A stretch of 64,000 nt of DNA, from assembly GCA_028532985.1 (NCBI GenBank), contig JANCIK010000001.1, positions 3,844,001 through 3,908,000 on the forward strand, read 5' to 3'. The translations under genes and the position numbers were made by a program. Every line of letters starts with the position of its first letter. Position 1 is the stretch's first letter. Origin of the DNA: Stropharia rugosoannulata. Its lineage: Eukaryota; Basidiomycota; Agaricomycetes; Agaricales; Strophariaceae. Below are positions 25,044 through 37,316 of the stretch, piece after piece. The notes beneath the pieces were generated by a model. The model made no database searches and was not told where the DNA came from. It worked only from the letters and a program-made list of their open reading frames with translations.

Positions 25044-28033
25044 TTAGGCGCTGGCAAATACGACAGCAGGCATAACGGGAGAGGAATAGCCGCCAACTCC
25101 TGGAGGCCCTGAGGGACCATCAGGCTTCTTCTTCTTCCCATTCCCCGCGCTCGCGCCAGTATGCCCCTTCTTCTTCTTCGGGGACCCACTGTTAGACGCC
25201 GTATCAGCTCCAGAGGGCCCGAGAGCGTGGGGTTCAGTAGGAGGATTCGCCTCAGTAGTGACGGTGGGAGGGGGGCCCTGTGGAGGAGCAGGTCCCTCTG
25301 GGCCGGTGGCTTTCTTCTTCTTGGACGTTCCGCCTCCAACACTGGCCTTGACCACCTGTCCAATCGGTGTGATTTTCATCTGAGCTGGATTTGGCGGGTC
25401 GTCGGGTAAAATAAGATCGGGAGGCGGTGGAGGATATGCGGATTGTGTATCGGATGGCGGCATACTTGTGGGAGGGACTAGGGAAGGAAGCATGCTGGGC
25501 TGAGGAGGGGGAGGGGGCGGAAGAGAAGGCCCGGGTAGAGAAAGCGAAGCGGATGGTTGTGCATGCGTCGCTGCAAGAGCAACGAATCGATTCTGGTAAT
25601 ATGGTCTGAGCAATCCAATCTGGTCGCCGACCTTGCCTGCAGTGAGGGGTATGAAGGGGGGTGGTGGGGGATATGGTGGTGGAGGTTCTGTCGGCTTCGA
25701 TCTAAAGGAGTGATGTTAGGGTTATCCGCGCAGAAAAATGAAAGGCGGACTAACGCGGTTGGCTTGTTCTGCCCCTTCTTGCCTTTGAGGAGCCTCTTCG
25801 GTATAGTGAGATTTGAAATCCCAAACTCCGCAGCAATTCCCAATTCGCGCAAGCCCAGGTAATCTTCCCCTAGTAGATCGGCGAATTCTCCACTGCCACA
25901 ACGTTAGTTGGTTATATATAAAAGAGAAACAAGGCTTACATTGCAAGAGCACCCGTCTCGTCTTCCTCCTCCTCTTCGAAGAGACCTTCGTCTTCCAATA
26001 CCTCAACGGCCGCCTTCAAATGGTCCATAAACAAAGCAAAGATGATGACAGGCGTTCGATACTTACAGTTTCACGGTAAGCGCTAACCAGCTTCTTCTCC
26101 AGCTCACCAAGTCGAGAACCATACCTCTGAATATCATCAGAGATATAGCGCTCAATATCCTGTATCTTTGAGGAACCACTCTCAAATAGAGTATGTAAAA
26201 TGATTTCCTGCAAGGTGATGAGCGTCGAGCCTTCTTTGCAAAATGCAGCACCTCACTTCTGTCGTCATGGTTTTACCATGCTTGTCTGTTAAAAACTTTA
26301 TTGTGCGGCCAACATTCATAAGATATTCAGAGGTGACATCGGCAAGAACATCAAGAGCAACCGATGATGATCCTGACAAGTTAAGGGAACATAGCGCACG
26401 TTAGTATTGGTTGGTTTGGAACGGTAAGGGGCAAGGCATACCCTGAAATCCAGCATGCTCCAATATCTTATTGGTTGTCCAATGCAAACAATCTGCCGCA
26501 TTTGCTGCCCCGATTTCAATGCCACTCAGATTAGACTTCTTCCCTTTCCCCAAAGCCCACGGTGATTCGTCAATTTTATCGTTCATCACATCGTCGTCAG
26601 CAATACCGAAACTCGGAGGTGGAATAGCTGCTGCCCGTGGGCCTGTAGCAACACCCGCGCCATATAGTCCACCCTCTGCTCCCTGTTCCTCGTCCTCAGG
26701 AGGAGCAGTAGCTGCATTTAATGCGGTGAACTTCGCGTGAGTATGTCGTAGTCGTCGCATGGTTTTGATATTTGAGTTCATCATTGAAAGTAGTGACTTG
26801 GGATTATGAAGAGGCGCCTCTGGTATCCACTTTAAACGCTTCGGCTTCTTCATCGTTTTGTGCTTTGACTTTGACGATGATGGGCCGAATGGGATGCTTG
26901 GAAGACCGTTCCCAATCATTTCATCTGCGCGCATGGCCCCCCACCACAGCTCCGGCAAATTCTCATCTTCAAATCTTGCCTTCTTTCGCGGTCGTTGATC
27001 CAGTCCATTGTTCTTACGCTTGAGGCCTTCTTCGTCCGGTTCACTTTCATAATCTGGTGCAAAGCGTCGCAATGCTTGCGCTAGCGAGCTGTTAGGGTTC
27101 ACTGCACTTGCTTCCTTGTCAAGCTCGGTGAATGTCATCATGCCTTCTGGACTTCGAATGATGGCAGGGGTATCTTGGAAGGGTATATCGCGACGGTTCT
27201 TGGCATTTGTCCGCGTTTGTGAAGTGGTAACCGAGGGAGACCTCGCGTGGCCGTTGACGCCATTCACCCTTGGGCGAGCGAGTCCGGTAGATGGGAGGTC
27301 GGATGGTATTGGAGGATCGGTGCGCTCTTTGCGATCGGTGATATATGTTAACAACCGTTCTGCTTTAAGCTTTAAGCGTTGAACGCATGGTCTTAGGGGA
27401 TGGTTCTACAAAATCCATAGTAATTAGCTACGATAGGGCTACATACTATCGCGTGGCATACCTCAGCTGCATTATACGTCAAGCAATTGGACCAGATGAG
27501 GTCAAGGTCATCCTTGAATTCTCGTTTAGACTTGTATTGCTTCTGCTTGACCTTCTTGAGCATGGTTTGAAAGTCCATTGGGTTTTGAATTACTATACGG
27601 TTTTAGCACACGGAATAGGTAGATATGGCGCGCATACATACCATCATAATAATCCGGTACCTCTGCTTTCGATACTGGCTTGAGGAAAGCTTCCGCATCG
27701 CGATTGTCCTATATTTGAAATACCCCTCAGACGCGTCCCCGCAATGCGCGTTATGACGTACAATAGTTATTGTCTTCAAATCCATCAACAGACCCTCTAA
27801 TGAATCGTAAAATGGGTCGGTGATCCTCGCGTCATGAGTTGAGCGCTATACAACCGTCAGCGGCCGCACCGGATGAAAGCAGAGCCACTCACCCGTCCAT
27901 CTTTAACGGACGTCAGGAGGAGCCTTAGGTCTCCTGTTCGCTTCACTTGACTCTCTGTGAGAGTCCTAAGGAGATGCTACATCACATTAGGCAGTTTCCA
28001 GGATGGATTCGTTGGCTGGGAACGTACATTCAT
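25044..28033 (-). CDS. SPT7: SAGA complex subunit Spt7, bromodomain protein
   Basis: The start is ATG 28033 (MN, then a 51-nt intron, then [15 protein letters not shown] from 27976). The bromodomain spans several exons: a [18 protein letters not shown] core, then [16 protein letters not shown], with the acetyl-lysine Asn in CLTYN. A charged linker with a [17 protein letters not shown] signal follows, then [16 protein letters not shown]. The histone-fold region ([35 protein letters not shown]) is characteristic of Spt7 and pairs with Taf10 in SAGA. The C-terminus is Pro-rich with KKKK clusters. Spt7 is the architectural core subunit of the SAGA coactivator. All domains are present and no damage is evident. 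It lies 363 bp from the start of rhodopsin-fold copy 4 on the opposite strand. Confidence 0.92.
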
Positions 28034-28396
28034 CGTCACCAACGTCGATGGTGGTGGTGGGAAGGAGGATGGCTGCTTTTCATTGTCCGCTTCGTATTCC
28101 GATGTCACCGAAATATAACACCCGAATACAACAATGAGCTCTGCAAGCGGTCACCGCGGCAGATCCCGGCCGACATGCCAAACGGAGAAACATGTTTGAG
28201 CGCTTACCCAACGCTTACCTGCCTCGGACTATTCCAACCCCATGTCATTTCAGGGCTTTGCTGAGTCCCAGAGAACTGTTCTATCAGAAACCCTTGCTAT
28301 ATGAAGTGACAGTTAGCACCACTCTTTTACCCAATACCTACTACTTCACCTTTCTACCCATTCGCCTCTTGGTGCTACATCACAGCTTCAATTCCC
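28034..28396. promoter_or_regulatory. divergent promoter region, SPT7 / rhodopsin-fold copy 4
   Basis: The 363 bp between two divergent ATGs must hold both promoters. No sharp motif stands out; TATA or initiator calls would be guesswork. Confidence 0.4.
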
Positions 28397-29670
28397 ATGT
28401 ATGATGTCTCTTCTCAGGCATTCTTAACGTGGAAAGGTAAGGTCAGACATGTACGCCATACTTCTTTTCTAACGAAGACGCTTTTAAGTGCTTGCAACGT
28501 TTATACATGCACTTGCTCTGTCCCTTGCTATTTTCCGCCTGGTCATTCGCTCAAGGTTATCAAAACTATGGTGGGACGACTACCTGGTCATAGTCCCATT
28601 TACCTTTGACGCATGTTACATGCTCGCTTTGTGGGCTGCAAAGCGAGAGGAAGGTAGTCCACTTGTTTCGGCTCAACTGAGTGTACAGTCGTTAACCGCT
28701 TGGTTCGTTCGACAGTCACGAATTGGTGGGAAACCATCTTTCCTGCTACGGTAATTCTATGGTGAGCGCAACTACGCCCGCCGTCTTAACAACACAGCGT
28801 ACCGACAAATCCCCCTTTACTAGGTCTTCAAGAGCTGTTCTCTCACTCGGGCTGATGCGGATATTCCCACCGCGCTCCAAACCGCGGTACATCTATGCCG
28901 GACTTACTGTATTCACTGGGTTCATATTCGCCTTGTCAATATTCTCCACGGTGTACAGCTGTAATTTCATGAATCGTGGTACATCATTCAAATTTCCGCT
29001 GTGTCCCCAAACTCCAGACAGCCCCATCATGTTCCGTCTCGTAAGTGCCGGTGAGTCCTTGCAACTTCGTCGTATTGGACTTTCAATTAAGAGCTTCACT
29101 CTTCAACTCAGGTGATCTGACTTGCGACTCCTTAATGGCTCTGGCGCCAATATACGTATTCCGCAAGGTAAAGCTTTCGCGTGTGGAGAGACGAGCTATT
29201 TTCTTTGCCTTTGGAAGCGGTATGGTGCCATGTGTTATTCCAGTTCTTTTGGTGTCAGCGAAGTTCTACTCCACGATTCACCTCGAAGCACTAGGTATAA
29301 TGTTATGCCAGTTATTGGTATGTACATTATTCTTTCTTAACTTTCTCCATATCTAATGCTGGTTATATTTCTCCTCGAAAAGGCGCCTTTGGCGTTAATG
29401 GTATGCAATCTATTGGTTGTCATGACATCGAGGCTGCGGGTGCTGAGGAGAAGAACGAAGCATAAGCCACCGGAAATCAATAAACCTGGTGTTCGTCGAG
29501 CCAGTGTGCCAGCCAATGATGAACGTGCAACTTCTATTTCACGAGCCGGACGAAGTGTACACATTAGATCGGCAACGATCTCGAGCGAAACAAGTTTAAC
29601 CACCCACCTAACCTTGACGGAAATATTAGACTCTTATGTTTTGTCGGACTCTATAGCAGATGCACTATGA
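28397..29670 (+). CDS. fungal rhodopsin-fold integral membrane protein, copy 4
   Basis: Exon 1 (ATG 28397) reads MYDVSSQAFLTWKG with an intron in the last codon. Exon 2 gives a helix (HALALSLAIFRLVIRS) and LSKLWWDDYLVIVPF. Then follow SSRAVLSLGLMRIFPPRS, a helix and KFPLCPQTPD. Next come DSLMALAPIYVFRKVKLS, MVPCVIPVLLVSAK, a last helix (LALMVCNLLVVMTSRLRV) and a tail with HLTLTEILDSYVLSDS. This is the closest match to the family consensus. All recognisable exons of the family are present in order. Function is unknown; a receptor or sensor role is a guess from the fold only. Confidence 0.78.
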
Positions 29671-30236
29671 TTGCAAAGCAATGTCAACATGATCGTGCGG
29701 ACTATTTTCAAAGCAACGAGGCGCTCATAACTAGCGCAGATTGAGCGCAGATACTTTTATTTATTCTCAACCTTTCATAAGTACCATTTTTTTCAGGTTT
29801 AGCCAAGGTTTAGCAGACTCTGCACAGTGACAAGCATCCAAAAGCACTGTTTCTCCTTAAACAACGTAGATATTTTATCGTCAAGGATATTCCTCTCATC
29901 GAGGTCCAGAAGGGGCATGTCTTGGTCAAGTATTTTTATTCCGGGCAATTAAACGATAGTCATCTTATTAGTCTTAGACATCTAGACTGTCGCAAGTAAC
30001 AAGAATGATTACTGTAATGATATTTACGGGGTTGAAAATGTAAAAGGTTAAACGCTAAACTGCGGATAGGCGAACGGTCTGAAGACTCTTCCATACGTAT
30101 TCAGCCATTAGCAATCCCCGTCTTACGGTTACTATAGAGGCTGTCCCTTCCCCTGCGGTCTCCCTGGGGCCCGTGCCAACTCTAAAAGCAAGACAGCTTG
30201 CAGCTGTCGAGCAGCTCATGTGGCTTGATATCTGCA
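29671..30236. other. intergenic between copies 4 and 5
   Basis: AT-rich. No gene, repeat or RNA is seen. Confidence 0.45.
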
Positions 30237-31617
30237 ATGGACCAGCCTTCCTCTGATTCTGTTCTGCGGTTGTGGAAAGGTACCTATTGTACTGTACTCA
30301 CTTTGGAACTGGAACTGACATTTTGATTCCCAATAGCCGTGAAGATATCAGCCACAATCTTACATTGCGTTGCAATTTCGTTGACCGTCTGGCGCTTGGG
30401 TACGAGGTCCAAGTCATCCAAGCTGTGGTGGGATGACTACTTGGTCATTATTCCTCTGGTCATCGACGCCTACTATTTGGCCGCTTTGTGGGCTGTTCCA
30501 CCCATGCCAGGTACGTCTAGAGTGTCTCAAATATCAGGCTTTAGAGGTATTGCACACTGAAAACATTGCCGCGCTTACTCATTCTCAAGACGGAACCTCA
30601 ATCAGAAACTACTGGGTGTTTATCGGCCCACCTGTCCCAATTATTTGGTCAGCTTGAATACAGCTGGTAACTTATGGGCCTGTACTCATTGTCACCGCTT
30701 TCCCTGCATAGGCTGTCCCGAACCGTTCTCGCTCTTGGACACGCCCGAATATTTCCACCCGATTCGTATCCCCGACGTGTCAACATCACGCTCACTGCAT
30801 GCTTTGGCGGAATATGCGTCTCAGCCATAGCTAGTTCCATACATAATTGCGTGTCCATAAACCAGGGCACACCAGTCAGGTTCCCTGCCTGTATTCGAGC
30901 TCCCATCAGTCTTACTATATTCAACGTTGTCGGTACTGGTACGATTTCTATTCACGTCACAAATCTCCTCTCTAGCTAATCACATTCCTATATTTATTCA
31001 GCCGACCTCACTAGCGACTCCCTCCTGTCTTTTCTTCCGGTATACATTTTTTGGAGAGCTAAACTTCGACGGGTTGAGCGATGGACTATTCTCATAACAT
31101 TTGCATGCGGTATTTCCCCAGGGCTCATGACGGTCGCATTTGCCCTCTTCAAATGTCAGCACAGTAGGCATGCTGGACTGCTATTTAGTGCCTTGAGCCA
31201 TCTAGAGGTAAGTAAAGGGATATTTGTGCAAGTGGTCTCCTTGCTTACACACATTACGTGCGTTCTTGCAAGTCTGCCATGGCATTAGCGGCGTGCAACT
31301 TTTTGGTTGTCGTTGCTTCTGTACTACGCGCCTCAAGAAGAAAATTAGTGAATGGGCATCCTATAATTCCATATCCCATCGTCCAACAGACTGATGGTAT
31401 ACTGGATATCAAAGCTGAGGCCGAGGGTTCATCTGTCAGACAAAACGATGCAAGTCTGCAATCACAGCTCATGGATACCGAGAAGGATTCAGATGCGCGG
31501 TCCACCGCACATTTCACTTTAACCGACATACTGGACTCTTATATCGAGTCGGACGATGTCCTATCATACCCCAGTCAGTCGGAAAGTGGGCTCCATGGGG
31601 TGAACAGTAGTATTTAA
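30237..31617 (+). CDS. fungal rhodopsin-fold integral membrane protein, copy 5
   Basis: Exon 1 (ATG 30237) reads MDQPSSDSVLRLWKG, again with an intron in the last codon. Exon 2 encodes a helix and SSKLWWDDYLVIIPL. Downstream are RLSRTVLALGHARIFPP, a helix, the RFPACIRAPIS loop, DSLLSFLPVYIFWRAKL, and a final helix (ALAACNFLVVVASVLR). The tail contains HFTLTDILDSYIESDD. It is in tandem with copy 4. The WWDDY signature, intron positions and tail motif tie it to the other copies. The cytosolic tail is longer and more acidic than in copy 4. Confidence 0.76.
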
Positions 31618-32844
31618 TGAGATGCTTGATGATCAAGCTCGGGTTTAATATTACATTAAGTTGCATTGACCGAAGAGAAATGCTGATCAAGCTTCAAGCT
31701 CAATCTCCTGGACCATCATTTGCAGCGAGCATTCTAAGCTCATGAGCTGCTAATATAGCCGTGGCTGACTGCGCATGCCCGAGCCTTCTGGATCGTCGCA
31801 ATTAATGACTTCACGGCTTTAAAAGGTAGTGATCATTCCAGTGTAGAGACGAGACACAACGAGTTAAAATAAGATAAGATAAACACAGTAAACAAAGGCC
31901 ATTGGCAGAGGAGAGGCGGGCAAGAAACAGATAGGAGATAAAACGGAAAGAGAACAAGACGAAAAGCGGAAGAGACAAACAGAAAGGCAGACGAGTACAA
32001 TTGGAGATAAGCATGGGCGAACAGAATACGGAAACAAAGCCAGACGTGAAACTGAGAGAAAAATATGGTCGAACAGCCAGGGCGACAAAACGGAGTCAAA
32101 GCAAAGCCAGTAGAATGGAAGCAGACAGCAAAGACAGAAAATGAAGTCAATGCGTACCCATATGAGCGAGTGTTAGTAGAAATGAGGTCTTTAACGATGC
32201 CCGTCGTCGTAAATGCTGCACTGTAGTTAACAAGTGGGTAGTATGTTATGTTGGGAAACACCAACATTGTGATCGTTGCGGTGAGATGCTATGTTATAGA
32301 AAGATTGAGATGGGCGGCTGTGGAACGAGGATGCAGTTGAAAGATATGTTGAACGTCCGGAAAGAAACGGGTGATGATATCCATCGAGCGGCAGCTTCTT
32401 CTTACAAGATAGCGAGGCAACCATCGTCAATATGCCGCTCTTGTCATGAAGCAACCCTGCTTCATTGTTGCAACGTTGATGATATGGCAAAATGGGGGCC
32501 CTAGCAGTAATTCAATATGAACCAACAGATCGAGTCCGGGACAGGGAGATACGATTTTTGGGAATAGGGAGCATAATCATACAATCCAGTTTGAGCGGTG
32601 CTGATCGTGAGATGAGGATACATGGCCAATAATATTAGCCAGGGTTGGAGTCCATCGATGAGGGGAATCCAAGAATGTATGCCGAATTGTTGGGCATGGA
32701 TATTATGCGGCATAATGAAATCGTTAAGATTGAGTAATGTGTCGGTATGGGAAGGCTGCGTAAGGCATCACGATAGCCAGCATCCTGGTGGGCGACGCTG
32801 GCGACGTCTGGCCTGCGACTCTTTGGATGGGAGACAACTTTAAC
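31618..32844. other. intergenic, 1.2 kb
   Basis: Includes a purine-rich stretch near 31850-32130 (GACAAACAGAAAGG and similar). Its complement yields long but low-complexity open frames on the - strand that I do not accept as genes. Confidence 0.45.
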
Positions 32845-34675
32845 TCAGCGAATCAACCGCCCATAGTCAAGTCTACTGTCTCGTTCCCGTTCGTTCTTCT
32901 CCTTCTTGGGGAAGGCATTCCAAAAACGTAGCGTTTCGTCCCCAGCCCCTGTCACGATTGTCTCGCCATCTGGACTCATAGCCAGATATAACACGCGATT
33001 CGTGTGTCCCGTCAGGGAAGCGACCATGTTGAGCGTAGGGTACTTCCATATGCAGATCTGATTCTGCGCTGTTGTTGATGAAAACCCATGGGTGGATACA
33101 AGTTCATGCGATGTGAGCGACCAAATAAGATTGCAAACCTGCAGACTACAGTTAATGAAGCCCAGCTAGCCTGGTTTTTTAAGCTCACCTGACTCCCAGT
33201 GTCAAGTTCATGTAACATAGTGCCATTAATGACGTTCCAGAACCTTATATGCTTGTCTTGAGTTCCCCCTCCGGTCGCCAGAACCCCAGAAACATGGGGG
33301 TCCCAAGCAAGAGCTTTCACCGCCGCCGTGTGCTCATGAAATTTCCATATCGGCGCGTCCCCAGGGCCGTCATCGGATGCTCCTGCTGCAGCTCCCGTCC
33401 CCGCCTGTCCCGGTCTTCGGGACCCTCTCAGATCCCAAATACAAACCTTATTGTCGTTGCCTCCGCTTGCCAGGGTCGCTGCAGACGGACCACCGTCACT
33501 GCTCCACTTCAATCCACACACCTCCTGTCGATGACCCGTACATCGTTTGAACGGCTTCGGTGTTGGCTCACGTACATCGCGATGATGTACCGTCCGGTCC
33601 CGCGAGCCAGAGGATAGGATATGTGTATTCCACGCTAAGGCGCCGATACGCTGAGCATGCGCTTGGTGATAAGTTCGTTGCAATTGGAGGGTATTCGCGT
33701 CATATATATGCAGTCTTCCGGCTAGTGTTCCAACTGCAAGAGTACTGCCTTTTTGTACCCACGATACGGACGATATGGTGTCGTTGGACGGTGCTAAATC
33801 GCATAGTTTTGAGACAGCGGCGTTATGAGCTGTCCAAAGGTACACGCATGAGCCCAGCCCAACACCAAGTACATTTGTACTTGACCAGTCTACCAAATTA
33901 AGGTAGAAGTCATCCGCAAGTTCAGGTGCATCAAGCACCCTGTAAGGCGTCTTACAGACACTTCGCAGCTGTCTCCTGGGTGACTCGAGCAGCTGTCTGC
34001 TCTCGGCACGGACAGGACTCATCGAATATGCTTCGTCGATCGGCGTATCAAGCCGCCTTGTCGGAGTGTTGGGATTGGAAGTTGGGGAATTGTAGGCGAA
34101 CAGGCGGCGTTTGGTTGGGGTAGACGGCATAGTGCCAATCCCCGATCCCGATGCCACAGGCCGCTTAGGTGAAACTGGACGACGAGGAGAGGGAGGCGTT
34201 ACTTCAGTGTGCAAAATTGAGTTGAAGATGGCGTTTGCTTGTTCTGAGTGGCATGTCAAGGGTAAAATTCCGGATGTTGACTAAAGTACACACCTTTCAG
34301 TGCATCGGACTCCGAGGGTATGATTCTATTCTTCGAAGGTGTTGATGGGCCCCCTTCATCCATGAGATGATATGAAGTTCGTAGGTCGCCAGAGTCTTTT
34401 GAAGGTACAAATCTGTCTCCGTATTCCCTGATTGTCCTCGGTAGCGCGCTCCCCATGCTTGGGCCAGAAAACATGCTGCTCAAATCGGCTGGGGTATCTA
34501 TCTTGCTGCTTTCACCAGTTGTTGGCCTTGAATCCAGTCCAGGTGTCGATGAAAGTGCCGGACCCACTCCAAAGATAGGATTTACTCTGTTTCTTCTGGG
34601 AGATGCGGTACTATCGACCTCCTGCTGGGACGCTCTTAGGCGCTTTCCAAACGGCGAATTCTTCATGCCTGACAT
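32845..34675 (-). CDS. CDH1: APC/C activator Cdh1/Fizzy-related, WD40 protein
   Basis: Three exons, 34675-34294, 34243-33189 and 33138-32845, close in frame to 576 residues. The N-terminus holds the C-box-like DRFVPSKD, which binds APC/C; the usual consensus has Arg where Lys stands here. Then come QANAIFNSILHTE, CDK-type SP/TP sites (PPSPRRP, SPKRPVAS), and the propeller entry KTPYRVLDAPELADDFYLNL. Seven WD repeats follow, for example SGSRDRTVHHRDVRE, LASGGNDNKVCIWDLRG and VTGAGDETLRFWNAF. The C-terminus is the IR dipeptide (GRLIR) that docks on Cdc27. Cdh1 directs ubiquitination of mitotic cyclins in late mitosis and G1. The VDWSSTNVLGVGLG block supports the Cdc20/Cdh1 family. Confidence 0.94.
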
Positions 34676-35444
34676 TTTGATATTCCTTCAGGACGCTTCT
34701 TTTGAATAGAATATTTATCCGCAGGGGCAAAGTTGGTTCGAATAGGATCCAAGGGTTAGATGTTTCAAACGAACTTCTAGAGCAATCCAAGATGTGGCAG
34801 GACTTTGGATACTAGATACAGGTTGTTAGAGATTAACCGAGGGCCCACGGCATGGAATGGCGGCAATGGGGAAAAGGAGATGGCAGCACAAGGCAAGAGG
34901 GGGATTTCAGAACCAAGGCTGCACGCGACGCGACCTTGCCATTTTGGCTCCCGTTTTTCACACAACATCCACGTGATGTGCCGAGAGATTTATTTGATTT
35001 TTCCCTTTCTGGGCCGGCGGAGTCAAAAGTTGAATCCACTCCTCCTAAATATGTATATGAATTGTTTGAACTTCTCGTCCGAACCTCAAAGAATTTTTTG
35101 GAAATATCAATTTCTTCGCTATTTTATGTTTCGAGTTCTCTTCGTGGCCTGCGTAGAATTTTTTAATATGGACGGAGGGAATCAGTACGTTGCAAGAGAT
35201 ATTTTGAACTACTGATGCTTCAATCATCTTGTAGGTATGGGAGTAGGGCACTACTTATTCAAAGTTCGTTAAAGCACCATGTTTTTATTCAAAGAGAACC
35301 CGATAAGGGACTCTTGGCACAGATGGAGCCTGTTCTTGAGACATTCAACATTTATTGAAGAGAAAAAGGCTGTTAAAATAAGTAGTACTGAAATAAGTAG
35401 ATACTATTTACTTATGACATAGTGAGAACTATAGACTAAATTAT
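34676..35444. other. intergenic
   Basis: 5' flank of CDH1 and 3' flank of the DUF6533 gene. GGTTCGAATAGG near 34734 resembles a Pol III B box, but no tRNA fold surrounds it. Confidence 0.45.
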
Positions 35445-37316
35445 CTACGCAGATACGTCCCGCTGTTTTCCAACTGCGTTACTGCTACTACTAACAGAGG
35501 ACAAATCTAAATCACGGTCGTGCTCTCCATTAGTATCCCCGTCAGTTCCTTTGGTATCAGACATAACGTCCTGTAGCAATCCACTCGTAAACGGATCCCG
35601 AGTGTAAATGATGGAGCTTTCGTCATCGTCGTCTTCGTCGCCGCCGGAGCCATCCGCGAATTGTATTGGGTCTGCATTAACGGGAGCTCCCATAGTGCCT
35701 ATAACGCGGGACGTAAATCTGAGTGTCCCAAGCTGCGTCTTCTCGAACTCTTCTTCTTCGTCTCCTTGGTAGATCGAGCGCAATGTTAAGAGGAAGCGGC
35801 AGATAATAATGGTCCGGAACCTGATGTTTTAATTGAGTATATAAAAAGAGTACCTTCAATAGATGGCAGTAATCGCACGTACACTGGTGTATAATATGGT
35901 ACCACCCAATAATCGTAGCCGACAACAGGCTGAGGCTAAGAGGATGGAATGAATTTAGAGTCACAGAAGAAAATTATACTACTAAGAGCTCACTATATGG
36001 TCAAACTATAGTAGTTAAGAATAACATAAATTAGCTGGCGGTCTGGGTTAGGCGTACTACTCACAATCAACACAAGCATATCTGCCAGGGATAGTACAAA
36101 GAGTGCTCTGCAAGGGTGTCAGTGCTTTATTAATTGGGTTACAAGATGTATATTCTTTAAGTGACTAACATAAAGTAAACAGATCCTGCAAAGCATGAAT
36201 GTATTCAGAGTCGGCGCTGATACATGTTAAAGAGGACATACCATCCCGCAATATTAAGCCAGAGATGCTTGGTAGTTTGCTCATCCCGTCGGTAGGAAGA
36301 TTTCCTCGTATATGAAGTGTTTTCCTGATCGTTACTCCAATGACTATCAGCTCCGCCATCAGATCGGCCAGAATTCCAGCAATTCTGACTGGATAGGACA
36401 ATCGTAATCAGACAGTCTAGAAAGTAATGGTGAAGACAGGACTGGTACTTCTAATAAAGACATATAGTAGGTCAAATTTTAACTTTGCGAATTAACTCGG
36501 ACCCGCTTACACTTCGGTCGTGTACCACGGGGGAAGCCAAGTACGCCAGCTGGCAGCCGTAAACATTCACTTCAGTCGCCCAGTCATGAGCATACACATA
36601 CTAATTATGTCAGTAAAAAACCGTTGACGAGGGAAAGAGATCCATACAGCAGGGGTGATCAGTGAAGGAAGACATAGCAGTAGGACAAAGATTGCCAGAG
36701 GTAACTTGTTGCCCATGAGTGCATATACACGAAGCGCAGAGAATGCTGCAAACAGATTAGAGTTTGGAACTCTGTCATTGTATACTAGAGGCTTACCATT
36801 GAATGCTAATGTCCTTAAGGCCATTGGTGCTATCTGGAAGCGCACGGCAATATTACATCTACGACAATACCATCAGTCAAGTCGTTGTTATCGCTTCTAA
36901 AAATAGATTTCACCCCTGTAGTGGACCGTGGTTCAGTATTATTCGACAGTATGTGGGAGAACATACGTGAGGAGTCATGTACCAAGATGCAAGCAGCATG
37001 ATGGTAATTTTCTCGAAGAGGGTTCCATAACGCAGTAAGAAATATAGTATGGTGGGACCCGAAAGTTTCTTTGGCCACATTTTCGAGATTTCCGCACGTA
37101 AAGTGACGATGTGATCCCATGCAAGAAGGCCTTCAACCGAAAGTACATTAAAGACTGGTCATATGATTGTAACTTGCCAAAGACTTACTCGTAGCTGCAA
37201 TGCTGCAGCATGCGAATGCACTGAGGGCTATAAGTTAGTACTAGACGCTTGATATCATAGGGGGCGATAAGGGATAAAGTTACTCACAACTGGTATGCTG
37301 GAGATGGGCCAGACAT
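35445..37316 (-). CDS. DUF6533 family multi-pass membrane protein
   Basis: Many short exons. The start is ATG 37316 (MSGPSPAYQ). After two introns the family's first core reads VLSVEGLLAWDHIVTLRAEI, SKMWPKKLSG, then LYFLLRYGTL. A later exon gives FAAFSALRVYALMGNKLPLA, the best conserved segment of these agaricomycete proteins, followed by a helix. Near the C-terminus is ICRFLLTLRSIYQGDEEEEF, matching the usual 'SRFLLDLR' element, then an acidic Ser-rich tail ending KQRDVSA. About seven membrane helices are expected. Function is unknown. Exons between 35830 and 36560 are not resolved, so the gene could contain an error or be degraded there. Confidence 0.65.

Noticed and set aside
31833..32267. 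Long hydrophobic-looking frames on the - strand
   Set aside because: They arise from a purine-rich low-complexity stretch; no domain, no splice partners.
34725..34750. B-box-like GGTTCGAATAGG
   Set aside because: No cloverleaf can be drawn around it.
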